Of a DNA stretch of 64,000 nucleotides, positions 53,274 through 63,100 are shown piece after piece (the stretch's first letter is position 1; each line of letters starts with the position of its first letter). This DNA comes from Flavobacteriales bacterium UBA2669 (GTDB lineage: Bacteria; Bacteroidota; Bacteroidia; Flavobacteriales_E; Vicingaceae). Made by a program: the position numbers and the translations under genes. The DNA lies in assembly GCA_002359215.1 (NCBI GenBank), contig DEMN01000001.1, positions 106,902 through 170,901 of the forward strand, given 5' to 3'. The notes beneath the pieces were generated by a model. It was not told the origin of the DNA. It searched no databases and saw nothing but the letters and a program-made list of their open reading frames with translations.

Positions 53274-53600
53274 TTAATGCAATTTAGGATTGTTTTGATG
53301 TCTATCTTTATCGCGTTGGGTTTTCTTTTCCAAATTTTTCTCTAAGGCTTTAGTTAAATCTACTCCCGTTTGGTTGGCAATGCAAATCAATACAAAAAGT
53401 ACATCAGCCAATTCATCATCCAACGATTTTTCTTTGTCGGAGGTTTTTTCAGATTGTTCGCCATACCTACGGGCAATAATTCGGGCAACTTCGCCTACCT
53501 CTTCGGTAAGCATAGCCATATTGGTAAGTTCATTAAAATAACGAACACCTACTTTTTTAATCCAATTATCCACTTGTTGTTGGGCTTCTTCTAAAGTCAT
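53274..53600 (-). CDS. MazG-like nucleotide pyrophosphohydrolase
   Basis: A 108-residue all-helical NTP pyrophosphohydrolase. The acidic metal site is visible as LTEEVGEVARIIARR (about 31-45) and SLDDELADVLFVLICIANQ (about 59-77), the EExxE...D pattern of the family. It hydrolyses a (d)NTP to the monophosphate; which nucleotide is unknown. An upstream open frame continues for 92 more codons, but these are hydrophobic and lie opposite the sigma-54 activator gene; ATG at 53600 is the natural start. It precedes the ATL gene by 2 bp. Confidence 0.85.
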   Translation of the reverse strand: MTLEEAQQQVDNWIKKVGVRYFNELTNMAMLTEEVGEVARIIARRYGEQSEKTSDKEKSLDDELADVLFVLICIANQTGVDLTKALEKNLEKKTQRDKDRHQNNPKLH

Positions 53601-53673
53601 TTTTTTGATTTTTGCTTGATTTTTAACTCCCAAATTAATTATTATTTTTACACCTACAAAAAATAAAAATAGT

Positions 53674-54846
53674 ATGGCAACAATTTTAATCATTGATGAT
53701 GAGAAATCAATAAGAAATACCTTGAAAGATATTTTAGAATACGAAAAATATGTTATTGATGAAGCAGAAGATGGAGAAAGTGGGTTGGCAAAAATAAAAG
53801 CCAATAAGTATGATTTAGTGATGTGTGATATTAAAATGCCAAAAATGGATGGATTGGATGTGTTGAAACAAACCATTGCGGTTGGTATAGAAACACCTAT
53901 GGTAATGATTTCCGGTCATGGAACTATTGAAACCGCTGTTGAAGCTATTAAAAATGGAGCGTTCGATTTTATTTCTAAACCATTTGATTTAAATCGTTTG
54001 TTGATTACGGTTAGAAATGCCATAGATAAGAAAGAGTTGGTGCAAGAAACCAGAAAACTTCAAAAGAAGGTAGGTGGTAAAGGGAAAACGCATATTATTG
54101 GTGAATCGGAAGCTATTTTGAAAGTCAAAGATATGATAGACAAAGTAGCGGTGAGCGATGCTCGTGTATTAATTACTGGTGGAAATGGAACAGGAAAAGA
54201 ATTGGTAGCTCGTAGTTTGCATGAAAAATCTGAAAGAAGTAAAGCCCCATTTGTTGAGGTAAATTGTGCAGCCATTCCATCTGAATTGATAGAAAGCGAG
54301 TTATTTGGACATGAAAAAGGAGCTTTTACATCAGCAATAAAACAACGAAAAGGTTGTTTCGAACAAGCCGAAGGCGGCACCTTATTTTTAGATGAAATTG
54401 GCGATATGAGTTTATCGGCACAGGCAAAAGTATTGCGTGCTTTGCAAGAGAGCAAAATTACCCGAGTAGGTGGCGAGAAAGAAATTAGTGTAAATGTTAG
54501 GGTGCTGGCAGCTACTAATAAAGATTTAATGAAAGAAATTGCTGAGGGTAATTTCAGAGAGGATTTGTACCATCGATTGGGAGTAATATTAATTCATGTG
54601 CCTGACTTAAATGATAGAAAAGAAGATGTGCCTTTATTGACAGATTATTTTTTAACACAGCTTTGTGAAGATCACGGAATTGCTAAAAAATGTATTGATG
54701 ATAATGCATTAGAAAAGCTAAAAGAATATGATTGGACAGGAAACATTAGAGAACTAAGAAATGTGGTAGAACGATTAATTATTTTAAGTGATAAAGTAAT
54801 TACCGCTGATGATGTAAACTTATATGCTAATCCGGGGAAGAGATAG
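53674..54846 (+). CDS. Sigma-54-type response regulator lacking a DNA-binding domain
   Basis: A 390-residue protein. An N-terminal receiver holds the phospho-Asp at residue 52 (MCDIKMPKMDG). An AAA+ domain follows with Walker A GGNGTGKE (169-176), Walker B GTLFLDEIGD (235-244) and GAFTSA at 216-221 in place of GAFTGA, the loop that contacts sigma-54. The chain ends at the helical lid (RELRNVVERLIIL) with no C-terminal Fis-type HTH, which most NtrC-like proteins carry. It may act from solution, or without specific promoter binding. Its natural partner could be the NtrY-like kinase 4.4 kb away. Divergent from the MazG-like gene by 73 bp. Confidence 0.9.
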   Translation: MATILIIDDEKSIRNTLKDILEYEKYVIDEAEDGESGLAKIKANKYDLVMCDIKMPKMDGLDVLKQTIAVGIETPMVMISGHGTIETAVEAIKNGAFDFISKPFDLNRLLITVRNAIDKKELVQETRKLQKKVGGKGKTHIIGESEAILKVKDMIDKVAVSDARVLITGGNGTGKELVARSLHEKSERSKAPFVEVNCAAIPSELIESELFGHEKGAFTSAIKQRKGCFEQAEGGTLFLDEIGDMSLSAQAKVLRALQESKITRVGGEKEISVNVRVLAATNKDLMKEIAEGNFREDLYHRLGVILIHVPDLNDRKEDVPLLTDYFLTQLCEDHGIAKKCIDDNALEKLKEYDWTGNIRELRNVVERLIILSDKVITADDVNLYANPGKR

Positions 54847-54884
54847 GAAGCGGAGATATAAAGTTAGAGTTGCTTAAAATCTAA

Positions 54885-55250
54885 TTATGATTTGTACATT
54901 TCTCTAATAATTATTTTTTGTAATTCTCTTTTAATAATAAGGTCTGTAATGATTTCAGCGGTATCGGCATGTAGGTTTTCTTTCAATTTTTTATTGAGAA
55001 AATCTTCTTCAATATCTATGCGATACAAAAGCGAAAGTAATTTAGCGTAATCATCGTTGAGCAATTCATCTACATAAGGTAAAATTTGCTGAAAAAGCTC
55101 TAAATAAGGAGTTGCAGCTTTACCTTCTATCACAATGTTATAACTAAACCAATTAAAATCTTTTTGGATTTGTTCAACCACCTTATTTATCAAATCTTCT
55201 CGATTAAAATAAACAGTAAGTTCGTTAAGTGTAGGAATTGGTTTAGACAT
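54885..55250 (-). CDS. Conserved hypothetical protein
   Basis: A 121-residue protein with no signal peptide or membrane segment. It is predicted mostly helical, with the regular hydrophobic spacing of a small helical bundle and a charged end (DLIIKRELQKIIIREMYKS). I recognise no catalytic motif or family. It is the last gene of the lpxK-pnp-gatB-TlpA-like unit, 9 bp after its neighbour, so it is surely transcribed with them. Confidence 0.65.
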   Translation of the reverse strand: MSKPIPTLNELTVYFNREDLINKVVEQIQKDFNWFSYNIVIEGKAATPYLELFQQILPYVDELLNDDYAKLLSLLYRIDIEEDFLNKKLKENLHADTAEIITDLIIKRELQKIIIREMYKS

Positions 55251-55259
55251 ATATTAATG

Positions 55260-56405
55260 TTAAAACAATTCAGCTAATTTGTTATGTAGCTCTTCTCCTC
55301 TAAGATTTTTAGCAATAATTTTACCTTCTCTATCTAATAAAACGGCAAATGGAATTCCACTAATATTGTATAAAGGAACAACAGAAGAACTCCAACCCTG
55401 AAGGTCGCTAACATGGTTTTTCCAAATTAAGTTGTCTTTTTCTATAGCATTTATCCAATCTTGTTTAGCATTAGGTTGTTGCTGCATTCCATCAAGCGAA
55501 ACGCTAAACACTTCAAACCCTTGTTTATTGAACTTTTTGTAAGCCTCTACCACATTTGGATTTTCAATTCTACACGGTTTGCACCATGAGGCCCAAAAAT
55601 CAACCAACACCACTTTACCTTTTAGTGATGATAGCGAAATAGGGTTTCCGTTTACATCATTCAAAGTAATGTCTGGCGCTTCGGAGCCGGGAGCTAAAAC
55701 ACTCATTTTACTCACTTTTTCATTAAAGTTTTCGGTATAAATAGAGTTAGGCATTTCTTTTTGAAGGGCATCGTTTACTTTTTTATAAAGCTCAAAATTT
55801 TCTTCTGCATCCATCATTTGTACGGCAGCTAAACTCACCAATGAACCAGGATTTTCATTAATAATGCTTTTAAAGTAGTTGTTCATTTTAGCAATAGCAG
55901 AGTGAGAAGCAATTTGCATCTCAATAAACAATTGTTGGTCGGACGGATTTTGTTGGTATAATCTGCCCAACGAATCTTGTGTTTGAGCATTTACTTGGTA
56001 AGCCAAATTGAATTTTCTTAATTTTTCTGACTCTTCAGAACCTTCTATTTTGTACGTACCCATAATGTTACTTCCATCTGCTTTTAAAACAGGAGTTTCA
56101 CCTTTATTTAAGATAAGATTTACAAAGTTCTGATTGTTAATTCTAATTCTGTAATAACCTACCTCTTCTATTGGATAAGTAAAAGCAAAGTTTCCCTCTT
56201 TATCAACGGTAGCAGTATCTTTTGGAATCAAATTAGTGGGGGTTAAGTAATCTAAATATACAGAAGTGCCAAAAGGAGTGTTGGTTAAATTACCAGTTAT
56301 AGTTGGTGTTTTATCAGCATCTGTATTTGGTTGAGTATCATCTCCACAAGCAAAAAATGTGAATATAAGTAAGTTGATTAAAAAAATGTTTTTTAAAGTT
56401 TTCAT
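55260..56405 (-). CDS. TlpA-like thioredoxin-fold lipoprotein
   Basis: A 381-residue periplasmic lipoprotein (signal ending FFAC, Cys20). An N-terminal DUF4369 domain (about 40-130) precedes a long helical linker, then an AhpC/TSA-type thioredoxin domain with VDFWASWCKPCRIENP, where the C-x-x-C lies near residues 275-278. This family keeps cysteine thiols in redox balance outside the cytoplasm, e.g. in cytochrome maturation or disulfide reduction. It follows gatB by 3 bp and precedes the hypothetical gene by 9 bp. The exact client is unknown. Confidence 0.9.
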   Translation of the reverse strand: MKTLKNIFLINLLIFTFFACGDDTQPNTDADKTPTITGNLTNTPFGTSVYLDYLTPTNLIPKDTATVDKEGNFAFTYPIEEVGYYRIRINNQNFVNLILNKGETPVLKADGSNIMGTYKIEGSEESEKLRKFNLAYQVNAQTQDSLGRLYQQNPSDQQLFIEMQIASHSAIAKMNNYFKSIINENPGSLVSLAAVQMMDAEENFELYKKVNDALQKEMPNSIYTENFNEKVSKMSVLAPGSEAPDITLNDVNGNPISLSSLKGKVVLVDFWASWCKPCRIENPNVVEAYKKFNKQGFEVFSVSLDGMQQQPNAKQDWINAIEKDNLIWKNHVSDLQGWSSSVVPLYNISGIPFAVLLDREGKIIAKNLRGEELHNKLAELF

Positions 56406-56408
56406 AGT

Positions 56409-57860
56409 TTATTGGTTTAATTTTTCTCTTAGTAAACTGTTTGCTTTTTTAGGGTCGGCTTTACCTTTGGAAGTTTTCATTAATTGTCCCATAAGAAAAC
56501 CGATAAGTTGTTGTTCACCATTTCTAAAACGTTCAATTTCTTTAGGGTTGTTTACAATTACTTGCTCAATGTAAGATGAAAGATCATCATCATTACTTTC
56601 CTGAATAAGGTTGTTTTGTTCGGCAATAGCGAGTGGTTCTAATTCAGGTTGTTTTACCATGATGGGAAAAATATGTTGAGAAGCTACGGTATTACTTACT
56701 TTACCATCATCAATTAATTGAATAAGAGCTGCAATTTTTGCAGGTTTTATAACAAAATTTTCTATGGTAATACCATTTTCGTTGAGGTAAGATTTAATAT
56801 TACCGTTTAACCAGTTGGAAGCAGCTTTATAATTTTTGGTATATTGAGTTAATTCATTGTAATAAATGCCCAATGGTTTTGATTCGATGATGAGGTTAGC
56901 ATCATATTCAGATAATCTAAATTCTTTTGTATAAATCTTATAAAGTTCATTAGGTAACGTTGGTAAAGTAGTTTTTACACCGTTAATATAGTTTTGAGAA
57001 ACTATAACAGGTTGTAAATCTGGTTCAGGGAAATAACGGTAATCGTGAGCTTCTTCTTTGCTACGCATGGTAAAAGTAGTGCCATCAACAGCATTGAAGC
57101 TTCGGGTTTCCATTTCTATTTTTTCACCATTTTCTAAGACATCAATCTGACGAATAATTTCGTGTTCTATAGCTCTTTTTACATTACGGATAGAATTCAT
57201 GTTTTTGGTTTCCGTACGTTCACCAAATTTTGAAGCACCTTTTAACATAACAGAAACATTGGCATCGCAACGTAAGCTACCTTCTTCCATGTTGCCATCA
57301 CAAATTTCGAGGTAACGCAACAATTTTCTAACTTGGGTAACATATTCGTAAGCCTCCTCAGCCGAACTAATTTGCGGTTCAGAAACAATCTCTACCAAAG
57401 GAACTCCTGCTCTGTTTAAATCTACTAAAGTATTAAAAGGGTCTTGGTCGTGAATACTTTTTCCGGCATCTTCTTCCATATGTATTCGGGTAATTTCAAT
57501 TTTTTTCTCTTTAGCTGTATTTGGAAAAAGTGTGATAAAACCGCCAGTACAAATTGGTGTTTTATCTTGAGTAATTTGATAACCTTTAGGCAAATCGGCA
57601 TAGAAATAATTCTTACGAGCAAACTCGTTATTTTCTCTAATGGTAGCACCAACAGCAAGACCTAATTTTACTGCAAATTCAATATTTTTTTCGTTTAATA
57701 CGGGTAAAGTCCCAGGATGTCCTAAAGTTACAGGACTAATATTGGTATTAGGTAAGTCTCCAAAAGTAGCTGAATCGGAAGCATAAGCTTTACTTTTGGT
57801 AGAAAGTTGTGCATGTATTTCTAGTCCTATTACGGCTTGATATTTATTGTAAACGCTCAT
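56409..57860 (-). CDS. gatB: Asp/Glu-tRNA amidotransferase subunit B
   Basis: A 483-residue subunit of GatCAB, which turns mischarged Glu-tRNA-Gln or Asp-tRNA-Asn into the amide form. The N-terminal VIGLEIHAQLSTKSKAY (about 10-26) and the cradle motif EDAGKSIHD (about 131-139) plus DLNRAGVPLVEIVSEP (about 149-164) are complete, and the C-terminal YqeY-like tail closes the protein. gatA and gatC are not in the window. It follows the purine phosphorylase gene by 13 bp. Confidence 0.96.
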   Translation of the reverse strand: MSVYNKYQAVIGLEIHAQLSTKSKAYASDSATFGDLPNTNISPVTLGHPGTLPVLNEKNIEFAVKLGLAVGATIRENNEFARKNYFYADLPKGYQITQDKTPICTGGFITLFPNTAKEKKIEITRIHMEEDAGKSIHDQDPFNTLVDLNRAGVPLVEIVSEPQISSAEEAYEYVTQVRKLLRYLEICDGNMEEGSLRCDANVSVMLKGASKFGERTETKNMNSIRNVKRAIEHEIIRQIDVLENGEKIEMETRSFNAVDGTTFTMRSKEEAHDYRYFPEPDLQPVIVSQNYINGVKTTLPTLPNELYKIYTKEFRLSEYDANLIIESKPLGIYYNELTQYTKNYKAASNWLNGNIKSYLNENGITIENFVIKPAKIAALIQLIDDGKVSNTVASQHIFPIMVKQPELEPLAIAEQNNLIQESNDDDLSSYIEQVIVNNPKEIERFRNGEQQLIGFLMGQLMKTSKGKADPKKANSLLREKLNQ

Positions 57861-57873
57861 GTTGAAGCCCTAT

Positions 57874-58692
57874 TTAGTTATGTAATTTAGCAAGTAGTTC
57901 TTTAATAATTAGCGTCATTTTAGGTTCGGCAGCTTTAGCAACTTGCTGCACTTCTTCATGACTAATTTCAATAATTTTTCCATCAACACCTAAATCGGTA
58001 ATAATAGAAAGTGCCATACAAGGAATATCCATGTGGCGAGCAACAATAACTTCTGGAACAGTACTCATTCCTACCGTATCGGCACCAATAATTTGTATAA
58101 ACTTATATTCGGCAGGTGTTTCAAATGTTGGTCCTGATAAAGCAGCATAAACTCCTTCCTGAATTTTAATATTATTTTCTTTGGCAATTTGTTTTACTTC
58201 TGCAATTAAGTTTTTTGCATAAGGCTCACTCATATCGGGAAAACGAGGTCCTAACTCATTTATGTTTTTACCTCTTAACGGATTATCGGGTAATAAGTTA
58301 ATATGGTCGGTAATTAACATGATATCACCCACTTCAAAATTAGCATTTACACCACCACTAGCATTGCTTAAGAATAAATGCTCTATTCCTAAAGCTTTCA
58401 TAACTCTAATTGGAAAAGTACATTCTTGTAAAGAATAACCTTCATAATAATGAAACCTACCTTGCATAGCAACAACGGGAATACCGTTAAGTGTTCCAAA
58501 AAGTAGTTTTCCTGAATGACCCTCTACAGTAGAAACTGGGAAATTTGGAATTTCTTCGTAAGGAATAGACGTTTCTACCTTAATTTCTGTGGAGAGATTT
58601 CCTAGTCCTGTTCCTAAAACAATACCTGCTTTAGGTTTTAATTGTGTTTTAGAAGCTAAAAAAGCTTTAGTTTGTTGTATTTTTTCTAACAT
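57874..58692 (-). CDS. Purine-nucleoside phosphorylase (trimeric type)
   Basis: A 272-residue PNP that splits purine nucleosides with phosphate for salvage. The phosphate-binding GTGLGNLSTEI (about 27-37) and GRFHYYEGY (about 77-85), SNASGGVN (about 113-120) and the specificity loop with TVGMSTVPEVIVARH (about 210-224) mark the trimeric PNP family. Its ATG overlaps the 3' end of lpxK by 26 bp, so it is translationally linked. gatB follows. Confidence 0.93.
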   Translation of the reverse strand: MLEKIQQTKAFLASKTQLKPKAGIVLGTGLGNLSTEIKVETSIPYEEIPNFPVSTVEGHSGKLLFGTLNGIPVVAMQGRFHYYEGYSLQECTFPIRVMKALGIEHLFLSNASGGVNANFEVGDIMLITDHINLLPDNPLRGKNINELGPRFPDMSEPYAKNLIAEVKQIAKENNIKIQEGVYAALSGPTFETPAEYKFIQIIGADTVGMSTVPEVIVARHMDIPCMALSIITDLGVDGKIIEISHEEVQQVAKAAEPKMTLIIKELLAKLHN

Positions 58693-59743
58693 AGTTGGTT
58701 ATTTGTTGGTCAAAATTCTTTTTATCATCACCATGAAAATTAACTTCTATCGGAATATAAAATACCGGAAGGTCATTTATTAAGGATGAAATTTTCGGCA
58801 AAGATAATCGCATTAAATCTTTTTCAGTAGTAATGATTAATTTATTATTACCAATAAGGTTGCTAAATTTGGTTTTCAAAGTTTCGATGTCATTTTCTGT
58901 AAAAGCATGGTGGTCGGGAAACTTCATGTGTTCAACAACTTTATATTTATTTTTTAGATAGTAGTATAAAGGAAACGAGTTGGCAATTCCTGTAAGAAGC
59001 ATTACAGAAGCATTCTTATTATCTATTAAAGTTAGATAATTTTTGACAGAAGTATTAAAAGGTGTGAGCTTGTTGTAACTTACGTAAGAGAAATATATGT
59101 ACTGATAATCTTTAGGTTTAATTTCTTCAATAATTCTTCTTCTATCTATAGGTGATAAAACGACAGGACATTTAGATACTATAATAATGTCGGCTCGTTT
59201 ATAGCCATAAATAGGTTCTCGCAATCTTCCTGAGGGAAGAACATTATCATATATAAACAGGTTGGTATAATCGGTTATTAAAATATTGATGTCTGGGTTA
59301 ACTGCTCTGTGCTGAAAAGCATCATCTAACAATACTATTTTAGTTGATGGGTGTAGTTTTTTAATTTGCTGAATACCTCTAACTCTTTTTTCATCAACAG
59401 CAATTAGACAGTGGTTAAACTTCTTTTTATATTGTAGTGGTTCATCACCAATATCTTCAAAAGAAGAAGTTTCATTAGCAAGTACAAAACCTTTAGTAAT
59501 TCTTTTATAACCTCTACTCAGAATAGCAATATTATAGTTAGGTTGAAGTAATTGAACCAAATAAGTTACGTGAGGAGTTTTTCCTACACCACCTATATTA
59601 AGATTGCCTACATTAATGGTTATAATATCCTTAAAGTTAGTAGAACGAAAAAGTTTAAGATCGTAAAATTTATTCCTTATTATCATAGTTAGAGCATAAA
59701 ACCATGAGATAGGAAGAAGAAGTATTTTAATTAAACGTTTCAA
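58667..59743 (-). CDS. lpxK: Tetraacyldisaccharide 4'-kinase
   Basis: A 358-residue inner-membrane kinase that phosphorylates the lipid A precursor. The N-terminal amphipathic region (LLLPISWFYALTM) anchors it, and the Walker A NVGNLNIGGVGKTPH (44-58) is complete; VLLDDAFQHRAV (about 136-147) holds the Walker B/DDxxQH motif. The start is TTG at 59743 because no in-frame ATG is found close upstream and the family N-terminus begins here. It is the first gene of a five-gene unit that continues to 54885. Confidence 0.9.
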   Translation of the reverse strand: MKRLIKILLLPISWFYALTMIIRNKFYDLKLFRSTNFKDIITINVGNLNIGGVGKTPHVTYLVQLLQPNYNIAILSRGYKRITKGFVLANETSSFEDIGDEPLQYKKKFNHCLIAVDEKRVRGIQQIKKLHPSTKIVLLDDAFQHRAVNPDINILITDYTNLFIYDNVLPSGRLREPIYGYKRADIIIVSKCPVVLSPIDRRRIIEEIKPKDYQYIYFSYVSYNKLTPFNTSVKNYLTLIDNKNASVMLLTGIANSFPLYYYLKNKYKVVEHMKFPDHHAFTENDIETLKTKFSNLIGNNKLIITTEKDLMRLSLPKISSLINDLPVFYIPIEVNFHGDDKKNFDQQITNYVRKNTTN

Positions 59744-60126
59744 TAGATTCGAGGTCTAATTTTAAGTATGTAATAAAAAGTTTAGAAAAGATTTTATGCA
59801 AACATAGTTAATTCCTAAATTAAATTAAAAAATTTCGCAATATAGGAAAGCTATTTATTATTAGATGTTAAATAATGTTATTAATATTTAAAGTTTTTTA
59901 AAATGAAATCAGTGTTAAGTAAGCTGGTTTTCATTATGTATTTGCTGTATTTCCACATTTTGTTTTAGGTTTTATCAAGGGTAAAATTTCAAAAAAATTA
60001 GAATTAGTTTTAGTTGAAATAAATTTTTTAGCGAAAATAATTTGGTTTTAAATCTTAATATTAATTACTTTTACGCCTCATTTATTTGCACTAATTAAAA
60101 TAATTTAAAGTTTAAACTGATAAAAT
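59744..60126. other. 383-bp divergent intergenic region
   Basis: This AT-rich gap lies between lpxK and the TonB-dependent receptor. It contains the candidate promoter at 60042-60073. A 21-codon frame at 59903-59968 with a hydrophobic peptide was examined and not accepted. I see no RNA gene, strong hairpin or repeat in it. Confidence 0.7.
60042..60073 (+). promoter_or_regulatory. Candidate promoter for the TonB-dependent receptor
   Basis: TTG at 60042-60044, a 21-bp spacer and TACTTTTA at 60066-60073 fit the Bacteroidota promoter with one mismatch in the -7 box. Transcription would start near 60080, giving a leader of about 47 bases. Confidence 0.5.
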
Positions 60127-63100
60127 ATGTTAAAAAAATTAGCTGTTTTTGTAGCCGTAATGTTTTTCATGTCAATTGCGTATGCTCAAACTGGGCAAGG
60201 AACTATTAAAGGTAAAATGCTGGATAAAGAAACCGGGGAACCACTTCCTTTTGCCAATGTGGTAGTGATGAAAGGAGGGCAGCAAGTTGCAGGAGCTCAA
60301 ACCGATTTTGATGGAAAATTTACTATTCCAGCACTTAATCCTGGAAATTATGATCTAATTGCAAAATATGTAGGATACCAAGATATAAGAGTAAACGGAG
60401 TTATAGTTAATAATGGTCAGATTACTTTTGTGCCAGATTTAAAAGCTGGACAAGGAGTAGATTTAGCAGAATTTGAAGTAATAGAGTATGAAGTGCCGCT
60501 TATTAGTAAGGATCAAACTTCGTCAGGAGGAACAGTTACAAGGGAAAATATAGCTAAAATGCCTGGTCGTTCTGCAGTTTCTGTAGCGCAGACTGTTGGA
60601 GGAGTATTTTCAAAAGATGATGGTAGTACAGATTTAAATATTAGAGGTTCTAGAAGTAATGCAACTGATACATATATAGATGGTATTAAGGTAAGAGGGT
60701 CTCAAAATCTTCCAAATTCAGCTATAGAACAAGTAACCGTAATTACCGGTGGATTGCCCGCTCAATTTGGAGATGTAACTGGTGGTGTTGTAAATATTAC
60801 TACTAGAGGTGCATCTTCAGAATGGTTTGGAGGAATTGAATACCTTACTTCTGGATTTAAAAATGGAGAAGACGGAATAGTTGGGTTAGATGACCATGGG
60901 TTTAATTTATTAGGATTTAGCTTGTCAGGACCTATTATGTTTGCTAAAGATTCTACAGGTACTAAAAAAGATGCAAAGTTAGGGTTCTTTTTATCTGGCG
61001 AATTAAAATATGATGTTGATCCTACACCAAATGCAATGACTAACTATAAGGTAAAGGATGATGTGATGGAGGAGTTAAATGCAGTGCCTTACTCTGTTAA
61101 TGAAGCTCAAGGTTCAGGAGTTGTTAATAATGCTCAATTCATTAGAGAAAGTGATTTAGAAGAAATACCTTTTAGACTTAATACTTCTAGGAAAGGAATG
61201 AATTTGGCTGGAAAAATCGATTACACTGTTTCGCCAACGATTAATTTAACATTTGGAGGTTCGTTTGATTATAATGATAGAAATAGTTTTAATAGAAGTA
61301 ATGCTCTTTTTAATTCGCAAAACAATTTACAAGATGTTGATAAAGCTTGGAGAGCTTATGCAAGATATACTCAAAGGTTTAGAAATAGTGAAGATAAAGA
61401 TAATCCATCAGTAGTTAAAGATGCTTTTATATCTTTTCAAGTAGATTATTCTGTTACAGGAAGGACAGTTCAAGATAGAAAACATAAGGATAATTTAAGT
61501 CATTATGGGTATATTGGTAAATTTACATCAGAAAGAATAAACACGTTTGATACGGTTGCAACCACTGTTGAGATTGTTGATCAAAATGGAAATGTTGTGG
61601 ATACAATTACTGGTATGATGTCAAATCCTAATACTGTTAGTTATTCTTTTGAACCTGGAGAGTTGAACCCAATTCTAGCTAATTATACATCAGCATATTA
61701 TGATTATTTTGGTAATGATCCTGATGCGGTGAAAGATAGAGAAACGGTACAAGGTGGAGGGGCATTATTAAATGGAGATCATCCATTTGATTTATATAAT
61801 CAAATGTATAATCCTATGGGACGAAGTGGAGATACCTATTTTCAACAACAAACTACCCAATTAAGATTTACTGGAGCAGGTAGTGCTAGTATTGGAGATC
61901 ATGCTATTCAAATTGGTTTTGAATATGAACAAAGAGATGAGAGATCTTATAGTATTCAACCGTATACTTTATGGAGACTTGGTAGACAGTTAGTGAATGT
62001 TCAGATAGAAGAAAGAAGTTTTGTTGAGGGTACTTTTATTGAATATCCAGGAGCTGGTGGTAGTGGGTTCTCTCAGTTTTTATTTCAACAATCTTACAAT
62101 CCAGATGTTCATAGTCAGTTTGATAAGAATTTAAGAGAGTCTTTAGGAATGTCAGAAACAGGTTTGAATTGGATAGATTTTGATTCTTATGGTCCTGATG
62201 TATGGAACATAGATATGTTTACTCCTGATGAAATTTATACAGGGGCTAGAGGCTTGTTAAGTACTTTTGGGTATGATCATACTGGAAAAAAACTATCAGG
62301 AAATCCTAGTTTAAATGATTTTTTTACTAAGAAAGATGAGAATGGCAACTTTACAAGAGAGAATCCTTCATTTCAACCAATTTATATAGCAGGCTATATA
62401 CAAGATAAATTTGCATTTGATGATTTAATTTTTAATGTTGGTGTTCGTATCGATAGGTATGATGCAAATCAGTCTGTGTTAAAGGATAAGTATTCATTGT
62501 TCCCTGTAAAGACTGTAGCTGAAATTGATGGAATACCTAATAGACCTTCTAATATTGGGGATGATTTTGTGGTGTATGTAAATGATGTTTCAGATCCTAA
62601 AGTTAGTCAGATTACAGGTTATAGAGATGGTGATACATGGTATAATGCTGATGGTGAAGAAATTTCTGATCCTGCAGTATTAAGTTCTTCGGGAATACCA
62701 AGTCCTTGGTTGGTTGATCCTAATAAAAATGATGTGTTTAGAGATTTAGATGAATCATCGTTTAAAGATTTTGAGCCGCAAGTAAATATTTCTCCTCGTG
62801 TCTCATTCTCTTTTCCAATTTCTGATGAAGCTTTATTTTTTGCACATTATGATATTTTAACTCAAAGACCATCTGTCGGTAATAGAATGGATTTGTTAAG
62901 TTATTTAAATTTTCAAGGAGGAGGGTTTAGCTATTTTGGGGTTAATAATCCTATTAATAATCCTGCTTTAAAAGCCGAACAAACTATTGATTATGAGTTA
63001 GGTTTTCAACAGAAGTTAAGTAATTATTCAGCTTTAAAATTGTCTGCTTTTTATCGTGAATTTAGAAATCAAGTACAAATGACTCAAGTTGTTGGTGCTT

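Noticed and set aside
53601..53876. N-terminal extension of the MazG-like gene by 92 codons
   Set aside because: It overlaps the opposite-strand response regulator, is hydrophobic and unlike MazG; the ATG at 53600 gives the family start.
59903..59968. A 21-codon hydrophobic frame in the lpxK-receptor gap
   Set aside because: Too short, no conserved motif or clear translation signal, and likely chance in AT-rich DNA.
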